Positions 1 to 7,265 are shown, counted from the first letter of the stretch. The stretch: DNA of 20,582 nucleotides from CAZMMV01 sp964567475 (GCA_964567475.1 CAZMMV010000024.1:1-20582); one strand, 5' to 3'. Program-made: numbers and translations. The notes: a model not told the origin generated them from the sequence alone.

Positions 1-10
1 GACTCTTAAT

Positions 11-39
11 ACTATATAATGTTTTCACATATTTGTCAA
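11..39 (-). promoter_or_regulatory. Near-consensus sigma-A promoter reading out of the window (downstream of the tandem pair)
   Basis: On the minus strand a -35 TTGACA (34-39) and a -10 TATAGT (11-16) are separated by exactly 17 bases. Directly upstream, about 41-75, are three A-runs on the minus strand, resembling an UP element. The start point would fall at about position 1-5, so the transcribed gene lies outside the window. A second promoter sits about 109 bases upstream. Confidence 0.75.
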
Positions 40-119
40 CTGTTTTTTAGAAGTTTTTTTTAATTCTTTTTTTTAATCTTCTTTTACAATTTTTGTATCT
101 GCAACAGCTGACTTTTATT

Positions 120-148
120 ATAATACATTGTTTTTGATATAAAGTCAA
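120..148 (-). promoter_or_regulatory. Sigma-A promoter reading leftward (upstream of the tandem pair)
   Basis: On the minus strand TTGACT (143-148) and TATTAT (120-125) are separated by 17 bases; an overlapping TATAAT lies three bases further downstream. It sits only about 20 bases past the ptb stop codon, so it starts a new unit rather than serving ptb. No open reading frame begins between it and the window edge. No clear terminator is visible between ptb and this promoter. Confidence 0.65.
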
Positions 149-166
149 TACTTTTTAATAAAGTTT

Positions 167-1078
167 TTAAAAAAGATGATTTGCAACCACGCTACCTAAT
201 GCTATCGAATACAGCTTAGCCTCGCTATTATCAGCTCTAGAGGTCAATACTATAGGTAGCTTAGCTCCCATAACTATCCCTGCTGATTTCCCCTTAGCAA
301 AGTAAGTTATACTTTTCCCTATACCATTTCCCATTTCAATATTTGGCACTAAGATAACATCAGCGTCTCCTGCTACATCTGATTTATATCCCTTTATTCT
401 AGCTGCCTCTTTTGATATTGCTAAATCAAGTGCCAAAGGTCCATCCACTATAATGCCATCAGAGAACTCTCCATTTTTATACTTCTTCTTTAACAAATCA
501 GCTTCCACTGTAGCTAACATCTTTGGATTAACTTTTTCCTTGGCTGCTATAGCAGCTACTTTTATAGTTTCTTTTCCCATAGACTTAGCAACCAAGGCTG
601 CATTTTCAATTATTTTTACTTTATCATCTAGATTTGGTTGTAAATTCATTCCACCATCTGTCAAGTAAATTAACTTATTATAACTTGGGATTTCATAAAT
701 CATTACATGACTTAAAAGAGAATCTGTTCTTAAACCCCATTCTTTGTTTAAGACAGCTTTTAATAGTATAGATGTATCTATTAAACCTTTCATTATAAAG
801 TTAGCTTCTCCACTTGATACCATTTTAACCCCTATTTCTGCTGCATTTGTTAAATCTTCTTCATTTATTATCTGATATCCATCTATATCTATATCATTTT
901 TTTTAAATATTTCTAAGGTTTTATTCTTGTCTCCTATTAATATAGGATTTATTATCCCTAGTTTCTTAGCTTTATCTACTGCATAAATTACTTCTTCATC
1001 ATGACAAGCTACTACTACTAACTTCATAGGCTTATTTCCCTTAACTCTTAATAGATCTGCCAATTTTTCAATTTTCAT
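167..1078 (-). CDS. ptb: Phosphate butyryltransferase / phosphotransacylase
   Basis: The 303-residue product has the length and fold signature of the phosphate acetyl/butyryltransferase family, which exchanges CoA for phosphate on butyryl-CoA or branched acyl-CoAs in the cytoplasm. A butyrate kinase normally then makes ATP. Visible family features are the N-terminal VVACHDEEVIYAV stretch, the FIMKGLIDT and YLTDGGMNL segments in the first half, and the C-terminal VLTSRADNSEAKLYSIAL block that contributes to the CoA/phosphate site. The ATG is preceded by an AAGGGGG ribosome binding site that overlaps the stop of the TPR gene four bases upstream, so translation is probably coupled. It is the last gene of the radical SAM unit in this window. 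No kinase gene is present here, and none can begin before the two promoters at 11-148. Substrate choice (butyryl versus branched acyl) cannot be read from sequence; a broader phosphate acyltransferase role is possible. Confidence 0.88.
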   Translation of the reverse strand: MKIEKLADLLRVKGNKPMKLVVVACHDEEVIYAVDKAKKLGIINPILIGDKNKTLEIFKKNDIDIDGYQIINEEDLTNAAEIGVKMVSSGEANFIMKGLIDTSILLKAVLNKEWGLRTDSLLSHVMIYEIPSYNKLIYLTDGGMNLQPNLDDKVKIIENAALVAKSMGKETIKVAAIAAKEKVNPKMLATVEADLLKKKYKNGEFSDGIIVDGPLALDLAISKEAARIKGYKSDVAGDADVILVPNIEMGNGIGKSITYFAKGKSAGIVMGAKLPIVLTSRADNSEAKLYSIALGSVVANHLF

Positions 1079-1082
1079 AGTT

Positions 1083-2225
1083 TTACCCCCTTGATTTTTT
1101 AAATAATTCCTCCAATCTTTCTTTTTGAATATTCATATTCTCATCATTAGGATTTAATTTTACAGCTATGCTCACATCTTTATATCCTTTTTCTAAATTA
1201 TCTAATTGAAGATAACCAAGTGCCCTATTGAAAAAAAGCTTATAATCATCTTTTATATTTTTTATACCTTGTGTAAATACATCTATAGCTTTCTTTATGT
1301 CGCCTAAATAAAAATGACAAATACCAAGTTCATTATAAACTTCAGCTTCCATGTTATTTTCTTTTAAAGCCTTTTCAAAATATTCTATAGCCTTTTCATA
1401 ATCATTTAAACCCTTGTATGAAGCACCTATTAAATAGTTTAGTTGCCACCAATCTTTAAGTTCAGGTAACAATTTCAATAAAGATGATAATGCATTGTCA
1501 AATTGATTTATAGATAAATATGTCATTCCAGCTTCTAAAAGTGCGCTATTCTCTATACTTTCTAATTCTCTTCTTATTTCTTCTAGTCTCAATTCATCTT
1601 TATCTAATAGTAAATATTTATTCCAAATTAATTTTGCCTTTAAGTTTTGTTCAAAATACCTATAATGATATCCTAGTTTGTAATAAGCTAATGGATACTT
1701 ATCATCTATATCTAATATAGATTCTAATTCTAATGTAGCTTGTTTAATAAACTCCATACCTTGCTTTTCTTTTTCTATTGATAAATATCTCTTACCAATG
1801 TTTTCTAAGGCCAAAGAATAGTTAAACAATCCATTAACATTTTCTGGATTAATTATTTTTAAGGATCTAAAACAAATTGCACCATTGTCATAATCTTCTT
1901 TATCCATAAATCTAATACCTTTGTAGAAAATATATTCTTCCATGTTTTTATCATAAGTATTTATAATTTCTTTATAGTTTTCTATATAAGGGAAGTCTTT
2001 ATCTATTCCCATTAAGTATATGATAGCATCTACTATATTAGTAAGCTTAATTTCCTCTTCCAAATTTCCCTCTTTTATCTCATCTATTAATTCTTCTGTA
2101 ATCATGGGAAGAGGTATATCATCTTCTATAGAGTATCCATCAATATTTAACTTTGCATCATCTTTTAATTCAATAAAAGTAACCTTATCTGTATTTTTTT
2201 TAAAATATTCATTAATAATTTCCAT
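1083..2225 (-). CDS. Tetratricopeptide-repeat protein of unknown role
   Basis: This 380-residue soluble protein has no signal peptide or membrane segment. The first ~90 residues are acidic and not repeat-like. From about residue 95 to the end it consists of helical pairs of ~34 residues with the TPR pattern; the clearest are GASYKGLNDYEKAIEYFEKA, then NELGICHFYLGDIKKAIDVF and NRALGYLQLDNLEKGYKDVS. TPR arrays bind peptides or partner proteins, so a scaffold role is likely, but the partner is unknown. The ATG has a GAAGGTG ribosome binding site about 7 bases upstream. It begins 18 bases after the membrane protein gene and its stop overlaps the ribosome binding site of ptb, so it is in the middle of a four-gene unit. 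The family name and the function are not recognised. Confidence 0.8.
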   Translation of the reverse strand: MEIINEYFKKNTDKVTFIELKDDAKLNIDGYSIEDDIPLPMITEELIDEIKEGNLEEEIKLTNIVDAIIYLMGIDKDFPYIENYKEIINTYDKNMEEYIFYKGIRFMDKEDYDNGAICFRSLKIINPENVNGLFNYSLALENIGKRYLSIEKEKQGMEFIKQATLELESILDIDDKYPLAYYKLGYHYRYFEQNLKAKLIWNKYLLLDKDELRLEEIRRELESIENSALLEAGMTYLSINQFDNALSSLLKLLPELKDWWQLNYLIGASYKGLNDYEKAIEYFEKALKENNMEAEVYNELGICHFYLGDIKKAIDVFTQGIKNIKDDYKLFFNRALGYLQLDNLEKGYKDVSIAVKLNPNDENMNIQKERLEELFKKSRG

Positions 2226-2243
2226 CTTTTACACCTTCTATCC

Positions 2244-2996
2244 TTAAAATTTGTTCATATACATTCTTTTTCGTCTTGTACTAGTACTTAAAAGCTTATA
2301 CAAATGGCCCCTATAAACCATAATAAAAGAAAACAAAGCTTGAGCAATTAAATACTTAGCAATATCAATTATTCTAAAACTAGATAAATGTGATATATGA
2401 GTTGTAAATATTCCAGATATAAAATTACCTGTTAATAAATAAAGTACTATAAGCATAGTAACATTAGGTAATAGCCAATTAACCCAATTTTCTTTCATAA
2501 AATCTACTGAATACGTAATACTGCTCATTGGATCCAAAACTTTTAAATATAGAGTCTCTGGTAATGGATTCAATAGTATAAATATAGATATACTAACTAT
2601 CAAATTTAAAATATAAGCATTATTTCCCAATATATCTGTAATCAAAGATATTAACATGCTCCCTATCCATGCATAAAAAAACACAGTATAGGTTTTTCTT
2701 AAAAAATGAGTAAAACCATCTTTAAAATCTTGAAAATGTAAGCTATTATAATTAATTACATTATATAAAAGATATAAGTAATTAGAAATAAGACTAGCAG
2801 AAGTTAATGCCAATATCAAACCAGCTAATATACCAAGTATTCCTCTAAAGAATGTGTTTATCAAGATTATAATGACTAAATTTAATATCATATAAGCTAT
2901 TCCAGAAAAAATTATGATCCAATTATCTTTTAAGCTAGACATAGTTTTTTTAAATGTTTGTTTGTTTATAATTATAAAATCTTTTAATATATCCAA
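2244..2996 (-). CDS. Multi-pass membrane protein, unknown function, TTG start
   Basis: This 250-residue hydrophobic protein has about six predicted transmembrane segments. Two or three fall in residues 27-85 (IIFSGIAYMILNLVIIILI and GILGILAGLILALTSASL), with others near 105-150, 170-195 and 212-225. The C-terminus is basic (STRRKRMYMNKF) and probably cytoplasmic. The start is TTG: an AAGGAG site inside the end of the upstream radical SAM gene sits 10 bases before it, and only one base separates that gene's TAG from this TTG. No closer ATG has a comparable site; the next in-frame methionine is residue 19, which would leave the first membrane segment intact, so that shorter form cannot be excluded. 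No enzyme or transporter motif is recognised. The tight packing suggests co-translation with the radical SAM protein and the TPR protein. Confidence 0.75.
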   Translation of the reverse strand: MDILKDFIIINKQTFKKTMSSLKDNWIIIFSGIAYMILNLVIIILINTFFRGILGILAGLILALTSASLISNYLYLLYNVINYNSLHFQDFKDGFTHFLRKTYTVFFYAWIGSMLISLITDILGNNAYILNLIVSISIFILLNPLPETLYLKVLDPMSSITYSVDFMKENWVNWLLPNVTMLIVLYLLTGNFISGIFTTHISHLSSFRIIDIAKYLIAQALFSFIMVYRGHLYKLLSTSTRRKRMYMNKF

Positions 2997-2997
2997 A

Positions 2998-4773
2998 CTA
3001 CATCATCTCCTTTGCAATATTAGTTATATTATAGACTTTACATCTATTAATTACACCTTCTTTATAATCAAATAATATTTCTATATCTTCTATCATATCT
3101 TTATCAAAAGAATATTTATTTTCTATTAGTCTAAAAACGTTTACTTTAAATGTTCTTATATCAATATTTCTAATAACTTTCTTTGTAGGTAAATCTTTAT
3201 ATTCTTCTAAATACATATTTAAAAGTCTATCATCCTTTAATATATCATGAGTGGTCTTTAAGTCTACATTATCTTTAACTCTAAGGACTCCCTTGGGAAC
3301 TTTATTCCCCTTATTATTCATTATAAAATCTAATTTAACTAAATTACTAAAAACTGAAAAATCCTTAAAATCTTTATACTTGTAGTAGTCTATAAGTATA
3401 TCATAAAGTTTTTTTCTACTATTTGAAACTTTATTATGTCCTTTTTCTTCCCAATAGCTAGAAAAATCATTGTAAAACTCAAACGGATTATTATAATAAT
3501 AATTATTTATTATATATTCCAATGAATGTTGGAAATAACCTTCATTATAATATTTCTCAACTAAATCTTCTATACCCTTTAGCTTGATTATTTCTCCATA
3601 AGAAATGTATCTGCTCTCTAAAACTTCATATGGTGGAACATCTAAATATTTGTATCCGTATTTCTCTTCATCACTCCTAAGCTCAGAACCTTTTAATAGC
3701 TTTAAAAATCCCAATTGTATCTTTTCAGGCTTTATATCGTATATATCATTAAAAGACTTGCCAAAGCTATTATAGTCCTCATAAGGCAACCCTGCTATAA
3801 GATCTAAGTGTTGATGTATGTTCTGATAGGACTTTATCTGTTTTGTAACTTTTTTAAGTCTTTCAAAATCAGTAGTTCTACCAATAGCTTTTATCGTCTT
3901 AGGATTTGTTGTCTGAACTCCTACTTCAAATTGAAATAATCCTTCTTTTACTGTAGATAAAAATTCTAACATTTCATCATCTATTAAATGTGCTGTTACT
4001 TCAAAGTGAAAATTAATATCATTAGGATCCTTTTCTATTATAAATTTCATTATTTCCATTGAATATCTCTTGTTGGCATTAAAAGTCCTATCTACAAACT
4101 TTACCTGCTTAACATTAGCTTCAATAAGATTATTTAATTCTTCCTTTACTTTATCTAAGTCAAAATATCTAACTCCTTTTATAGTTGATGATAGACAAAA
4201 CTTACAAGCAAAAGGACATCCTCTTGAACTCTCAAAATAAACTATTTTATTTTTGAAATCATCATCAAAATTTATATATGGAGAAGGTATCTTATCTAAA
4301 TCATATATTAAAGGTCTAGGAGGATTTTTTATAATCTGATTTTCTTTAAAATAAATAAGGCCATCTATATGACTTAAATCTTTATCATCATTTAGTAAAG
4401 ATTTAGTGAGTTCTCTAAAAGTTTCTTCACCTTCTCCATATATTACATAATCTATATATGGATTTTCTTCTAGTACTCTTACTCCATCATAGGATACTTC
4501 TGGACCTCCTAATATAATCTTTAAATCTGGTTTTACTATTTTAAGTGTTTCACATATTTCAAATGTTTCAATTGAATTCCAAATATATGTGGAAAAGCAT
4601 ATTATATTTACATCGCTTTTATATAAATCTGAAACTATATAATCTATATTTTGATTTATTGTATATTCTCTTATTTCAACATCTAATATATCTTTTATAT
4701 AGTCCTTAAGATACCTAATAGATAATGATGAGTGAATAAACTTAGAATTTAAAGTACTTAATATTATTTTCAT
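2998..4773 (-). CDS. B12-binding-domain radical SAM protein, DUF4080 type
   Basis: This 591-residue protein has three parts. Residues 1-130 resemble a cobalamin-binding Rossmann domain (NIICFSTYIWNSIETFEICE, then KIILGGPEVS and DYVIYGEGEETFREL). Residues ~175-390 are a radical SAM core with the cluster motif C186-x3-C190-x2-C193 in SSRGCPFACKFC, followed by FVDRTFN and FEVGVQTTN. The last ~200 residues match my recollection of the uncharacterised DUF4080 region. Members use a 4Fe-4S cluster to cleave S-adenosylmethionine; cobalamin proteins of this class often methylate unreactive carbons, but the substrate here is unknown. The ATG has a GAAGGAG site and follows an extended -10 promoter at 4805-4813. 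It is the first gene of a unit with the membrane, TPR and ptb genes. Family assignment is firm; the reaction is not. Confidence 0.88.
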   Translation of the reverse strand: MKIILSTLNSKFIHSSLSIRYLKDYIKDILDVEIREYTINQNIDYIVSDLYKSDVNIICFSTYIWNSIETFEICETLKIVKPDLKIILGGPEVSYDGVRVLEENPYIDYVIYGEGEETFRELTKSLLNDDKDLSHIDGLIYFKENQIIKNPPRPLIYDLDKIPSPYINFDDDFKNKIVYFESSRGCPFACKFCLSSTIKGVRYFDLDKVKEELNNLIEANVKQVKFVDRTFNANKRYSMEIMKFIIEKDPNDINFHFEVTAHLIDDEMLEFLSTVKEGLFQFEVGVQTTNPKTIKAIGRTTDFERLKKVTKQIKSYQNIHQHLDLIAGLPYEDYNSFGKSFNDIYDIKPEKIQLGFLKLLKGSELRSDEEKYGYKYLDVPPYEVLESRYISYGEIIKLKGIEDLVEKYYNEGYFQHSLEYIINNYYYNNPFEFYNDFSSYWEEKGHNKVSNSRKKLYDILIDYYKYKDFKDFSVFSNLVKLDFIMNNKGNKVPKGVLRVKDNVDLKTTHDILKDDRLLNMYLEEYKDLPTKKVIRNIDIRTFKVNVFRLIENKYSFDKDMIEDIEILFDYKEGVINRCKVYNITNIAKEMM

Positions 4774-4804
4774 TATATCTCCTTCTTTTTTCAGTATTAA
4801 AGCT

Positions 4805-4813
4805 ATTATAACA
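4805..4813 (-). promoter_or_regulatory. Extended -10 promoter for the radical SAM unit
   Basis: The minus strand reads TGTTATAAT, a perfect extended -10 (TGn plus TATAAT). The -35 region 17 bases upstream is weak (TGTATA-like), as is common with extended -10 promoters. Transcription would start about 25-30 bases before the radical SAM ATG. An inverted repeat (4821-4852) overlies the -35 side. Confidence 0.6.
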
Positions 4814-4820
4814 TTACTTG

Positions 4821-4852
4821 TTAATCTTATACAGAAGAAATCTTAAGATTAA
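4821..4852. promoter_or_regulatory. Inverted repeat, possible operator
   Basis: TTAATCTTA (4821-4829) and TAAGATTAA (4844-4852) are perfect 9-base inverted arms. The right arm also lies within a second palindrome, AATCTTAAGATT (4839-4850), so the heptamer AATCTTA/TAAGATT occurs three times in 32 bases. The site covers the -35 region of the leftward promoter and lies just upstream of the rightward 64-codon gene, so a regulator could act on both. Binding is inferred; AT-rich DNA yields such palindromes by chance more often than balanced DNA. Confidence 0.35.
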
Positions 4853-4863
4853 AAGAATAAGGA

Positions 4864-4890
4864 TTGATATTTACCCTCTATTACTATAAA
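4864..4890 (+). promoter_or_regulatory. Possible promoter of the 64-codon gene
   Basis: TTGATA (4864-4869) and TATAAA (4885-4890) are 15 bases apart, a short spacing; reading the -10 as TAAAAT two bases later gives 17. It is correctly placed about 37 bases before the plus-strand ATG. It is a weak match and the exact hexamers are uncertain. Confidence 0.35.
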
Positions 4891-4926
4891 ATAGATTGTA
4901 GAATATAACAAGAGAGGGGAAAGTCT

Positions 4927-5121
4927 ATGCAAGAATTTGATAAAATTTCTATACAAGAAATGTCTAAAAATGATATGCTTTTAATTATCGCTGCGTTAGA
5001 ATATACAGGGAATAATACTAAAATAAATGATTTTATAGATTTAAAGAATAGTATAGTAGAGGAACTTAGCTCTCTAACCGAAATTAATGAAAAAGATTTT
5101 ATGGAATACTTAGAAAAATAA
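4927..5121 (+). CDS. Small acidic protein of unknown function
   Basis: This 64-residue protein is the only plus-strand gene in the window. It has an ATG start with a GAGGGG-type ribosome binding site 7-8 bases upstream, its own upstream spacer, and a hairpin terminator starting at its stop codon, so it looks like a complete single-gene unit. The product is acidic and predicted helical (EMSKNDMLLIIAALEYTG then FIDLKNSIVEELSSL), with no cysteines, no membrane segment and no signal peptide. The middle LLIIAALEY segment would suit a small helical-bundle or dimer interface. I do not recognise a family. It is divergent from the radical SAM unit and converges on argS; no functional link to either can be shown. 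Confidence 0.65.
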   Translation: MQEFDKISIQEMSKNDMLLIIAALEYTGNNTKINDFIDLKNSIVEELSSLTEINEKDFMEYLEK

Positions 5122-5150
5122 AACCCTAATTTTAGGGTTTTATTTTTTAT
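5120..5150. terminator. Bidirectional intrinsic terminator
   Basis: AAAACCCTAA (5120-5129) and TTAGGGTTTT (5132-5141) form a perfect 10-base stem with a minimal loop. The plus strand continues with ATTTTTT and the minus strand with ATTTTTC, so it can stop the 64-codon gene and, from the other side, argS, whose stop is 18 bases away. Confidence 0.85.
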
Positions 5151-5158
5151 ATAAATAT

Positions 5159-6859
5159 TTACATCTTTTCTGGAGCTTGAATTCCTAGAAGGCTTAGACC
5201 TGTTTTTATTACTATTTTTGTTGCGAAAGATAACATAAGCCTTGCCTTTTTAAGTTCTTTATCTTCTGTATTTATCGTTACACTATTATAAAACTTATTA
5301 TATGCCTTAGCTATTTCTACTATATGTCTGGTTACAAAGTAAGGCTCATATTTTTCCATTGAGTCTACTATTACCTTAGGAAATTCATATAAAAGTCTTG
5401 CTATATTTATTTCTTCCTCCGTTTTTAACAAACTATAGTCTACTTCTTCTTCTGAATTAAATTCTCCTCTTTCTAAAAGAGAGTTTATCCTAGCATGAGT
5501 ATATTGAACATAAGGGCCTGTTTCACCTTCAAAACTAAGGGTTCTTTCCCATGAAAATACATAATCCTTAATTCTTTGATTAAATAATTCTTGGAATATT
5601 ACAGCTCCTATACCAACTTGCTCAGCGACCTTTTCCTTGTTTTCTAAATCTGGATTTCTCTTGTTTATTATATTCATAGTGCTTTTTATAGCTTTATTTA
5701 GTACATCTTCTAAAAAGACTACTCTACCCTTTCTAGTAGATAATGTGCCATCTTCTAAACTTACCATGCCAAATGGTATATGGATGCAATCCTTTGCCCA
5801 CTCGTGTCCCATAAGCTCTACAACTTTCATCCAAGCCTTAAAGTGAAGATTTTGTTGTGAAGCTACTACATATATATTCTTATAAAAATCATAGGTCTTT
5901 TTCCTATAAAGTGCAGCTGCTATATCTCTAGTTGTATATAATGTTGAACCATCCTTTTTCATTATAAGAGCTGGTGGCATTCCATATTCTTCTAAATCTA
6001 CTAAATAGGCTCCTTCTGATTCTTTCATCAAGTCTTTTTCCCTTAATTCATCTATTACAGCAGGCATCTTATCTGAATAAAAACTTTCTCCTGCATAGGA
6101 ATCAAATTTAATATTTAAAAGATCATATACCTTATTAAATTCCTTTAAAGATATTTCTCTAATCCATTTCCAAAGTTCTAAAGCTTCTTCATTTTTATTT
6201 TCTAATTCTTTAAACCAATATCTAGCTTCATCTCTTAATTCTTCATTTTCTTCTGCTTCTGTATTAAATCTAACATATAACTTTAGCAATTCATTGATTG
6301 GATCTTTTTCTATAACTTCTCTATCTCCCCATTTCTTATATGCAGAGATTAACATTCCAAATTGCGTACCATAATCTCCTAAATGGTTTATAGATACAGT
6401 GTCAAATCCTAAAAAAGTAAATATTTTAAATATAGCATTTCCTATAACTGTTGTTCTTATATGTCCTATATGAAATGGCTTAGCTATATTGGGTGAAGAA
6501 AACTCTACTATTACCTTTTTTCCTTTTCCCATATCTGAAGAACCATATCTAGTCGTTTTTTCTTTGATTTCATTTAAAGTTATTTCTATTAATTTTTCTT
6601 TATTTATAAAGAAATTAAGATAGGGACCTTTATTTTCTATTTTTTCAAAGTATTGGTTTTCTCCAAATTTCCCTGCTATTTCTTCTGCTATTTTAACTGG
6701 TGCTTTTCTAAAAATCTTAGCCAGACTAAATACTGGGAATGCATAATCTCCCATATCATAAGATGGTGGTACCTCTATTAATAATGATATTTCTTCTTCT
6801 GTTAGTTCATCAACCTGTGATTTAATTAATTTAATTGCTTCATCCTTAAAGTTTAACAT
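5159..6859 (-). CDS. argS: Arginyl-tRNA synthetase
   Basis: This 566-residue class I synthetase charges tRNA-Arg with arginine in the cytoplasm. The first ~100 residues fit the ArgRS N-terminal additional domain. The catalytic HIGH-type motif is HIGH at 130-133 (SPNIAKPFHIGHIRTT), the degenerate KMSKS loop is STRKG at 374-378, and the C-terminal helical anticodon-binding (DALR) domain begins near YVQYTHARINSLL. Length is normal for bacterial ArgRS and no catalytic residue looks lost. The ATG follows an AAGGAGG site. Expression is evidently controlled by the arginine-specifier T-box at 7033-7265, read from its own promoter. A repeat element separates that riboswitch from this gene. The terminator at 5120-5150 ends the unit, so argS appears to be monocistronic. 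Confidence 0.97.
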   Translation of the reverse strand: MLNFKDEAIKLIKSQVDELTEEEISLLIEVPPSYDMGDYAFPVFSLAKIFRKAPVKIAEEIAGKFGENQYFEKIENKGPYLNFFINKEKLIEITLNEIKEKTTRYGSSDMGKGKKVIVEFSSPNIAKPFHIGHIRTTVIGNAIFKIFTFLGFDTVSINHLGDYGTQFGMLISAYKKWGDREVIEKDPINELLKLYVRFNTEAEENEELRDEARYWFKELENKNEEALELWKWIREISLKEFNKVYDLLNIKFDSYAGESFYSDKMPAVIDELREKDLMKESEGAYLVDLEEYGMPPALIMKKDGSTLYTTRDIAAALYRKKTYDFYKNIYVVASQQNLHFKAWMKVVELMGHEWAKDCIHIPFGMVSLEDGTLSTRKGRVVFLEDVLNKAIKSTMNIINKRNPDLENKEKVAEQVGIGAVIFQELFNQRIKDYVFSWERTLSFEGETGPYVQYTHARINSLLERGEFNSEEEVDYSLLKTEEEINIARLLYEFPKVIVDSMEKYEPYFVTRHIVEIAKAYNKFYNSVTINTEDKELKKARLMLSFATKIVIKTGLSLLGIQAPEKM

Positions 6860-6886
6860 ATTTTCCTCCTTAAATTTTCAATAAAT

Positions 6887-7032
6887 ACCTACATCAACTC
6901 ACTACGTTCATTGTGTTAGGTCATGTCATGCAGTAGTGCTACTCAAATCCATTTGCTCGCTTCACTCACATGGATTTGGTGCACTTTGCGTTTGACCTAC
7001 ATCAACTCACTACGTTCATTGTGTTAGGTCAT
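6887..7032. repeat. Compound palindromic repeat element in the argS leader
   Basis: Two identical 38-base copies lie at 6887-6924 and 6995-7032, 108 bases apart. Between them is a hairpin with perfect 9-base arms, CAAATCCAT (6944-6952) and ATGGATTTG (6970-6978), reinforced by AGTGC (6935-6939) with GCACT (6981-6985) and AGGTCA (6918-6923) with TGACCT (6993-6998). Each 38-base copy is itself an imperfect hairpin (ACCTA..CAA with TTG..TAGGT). On the minus strand all three hairpins share a related loop: GAACGTAGTGAG in the outer pair and GAGTGAAGCGAG in the centre, 8 of 12 bases alike. It abuts the T-run of the T-box terminator. There is no coding frame. It looks like a non-autonomous mobile or REP-like element; target duplication is not evident. 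Confidence 0.75.
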
Positions 7033-7069
7033 AAAAAAGCTCCCGCCCCTTAATTATAAGAGACGAGAG
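7033..7069 (-). terminator. T-box terminator hairpin of the argS leader
   Basis: On the minus strand CTCTCGTCTCTT (7058-7069) pairs over 12 contiguous bases, three of them G-U, with AAGGGGCGGGAG (7040-7051) across a 6-base loop. C and six Ts (7033-7038) follow. It shares the ACTCT bases with the antiterminator. Confidence 0.9.
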
Positions 7070-7265
7070 TTATCCCGTGCTACCACTCTTGTTGACACTG
7101 TGTGCCCACTCGATGTTTTAACGCTACTGGCGTAATATCCTATTTATTTCAGATATATTCTCCTGAGCTCTATTCAAATATCTCCTCTGAACTGGCTTTC
7201 AACTACCCAGCTCGCTTTATCAAAGTAAATACCTTACTCCCTCATTCACAGAATTATATATAATT
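7033..7265 (-). promoter_or_regulatory. T-box riboswitch, arginine specific (AGA), controlling argS
   Basis: The minus strand holds a canonical T-box leader. Stem I carries the loop-E pair AGTA (7235-7238) and GAA (7173-7175), one base, then the specifier AGA (7169-7171), an arginine codon matching the downstream argS. The apical part GAGCTGG...GCCAG is present. The T-box AGAGTGGTAGCACGGG (7074-7089) contains the TGGT that pairs with the uncharged tRNA acceptor end. The antiterminator arm AGAGT (7085-7089) pairs with ACTCT (7066-7070), competing with the terminator at 7033-7069. Uncharged tRNA-Arg(UCU) should therefore switch on argS. The specifier call follows from alignment with the known B. 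subtilis glyQS arrangement (GAA, one base, codon, purine). Confidence 0.92.

Noticed and set aside
453..668. Plus-strand 71-codon frame inside ptb
   Set aside because: It lies wholly within a conserved coding region on the other strand and has no start signals.
6887..7032. Two direct repeats with a spacer, resembling a minimal CRISPR array
   Set aside because: There are only two copies, the 70-base interval is itself a hairpin related to the repeats, and no cas genes are in the window.
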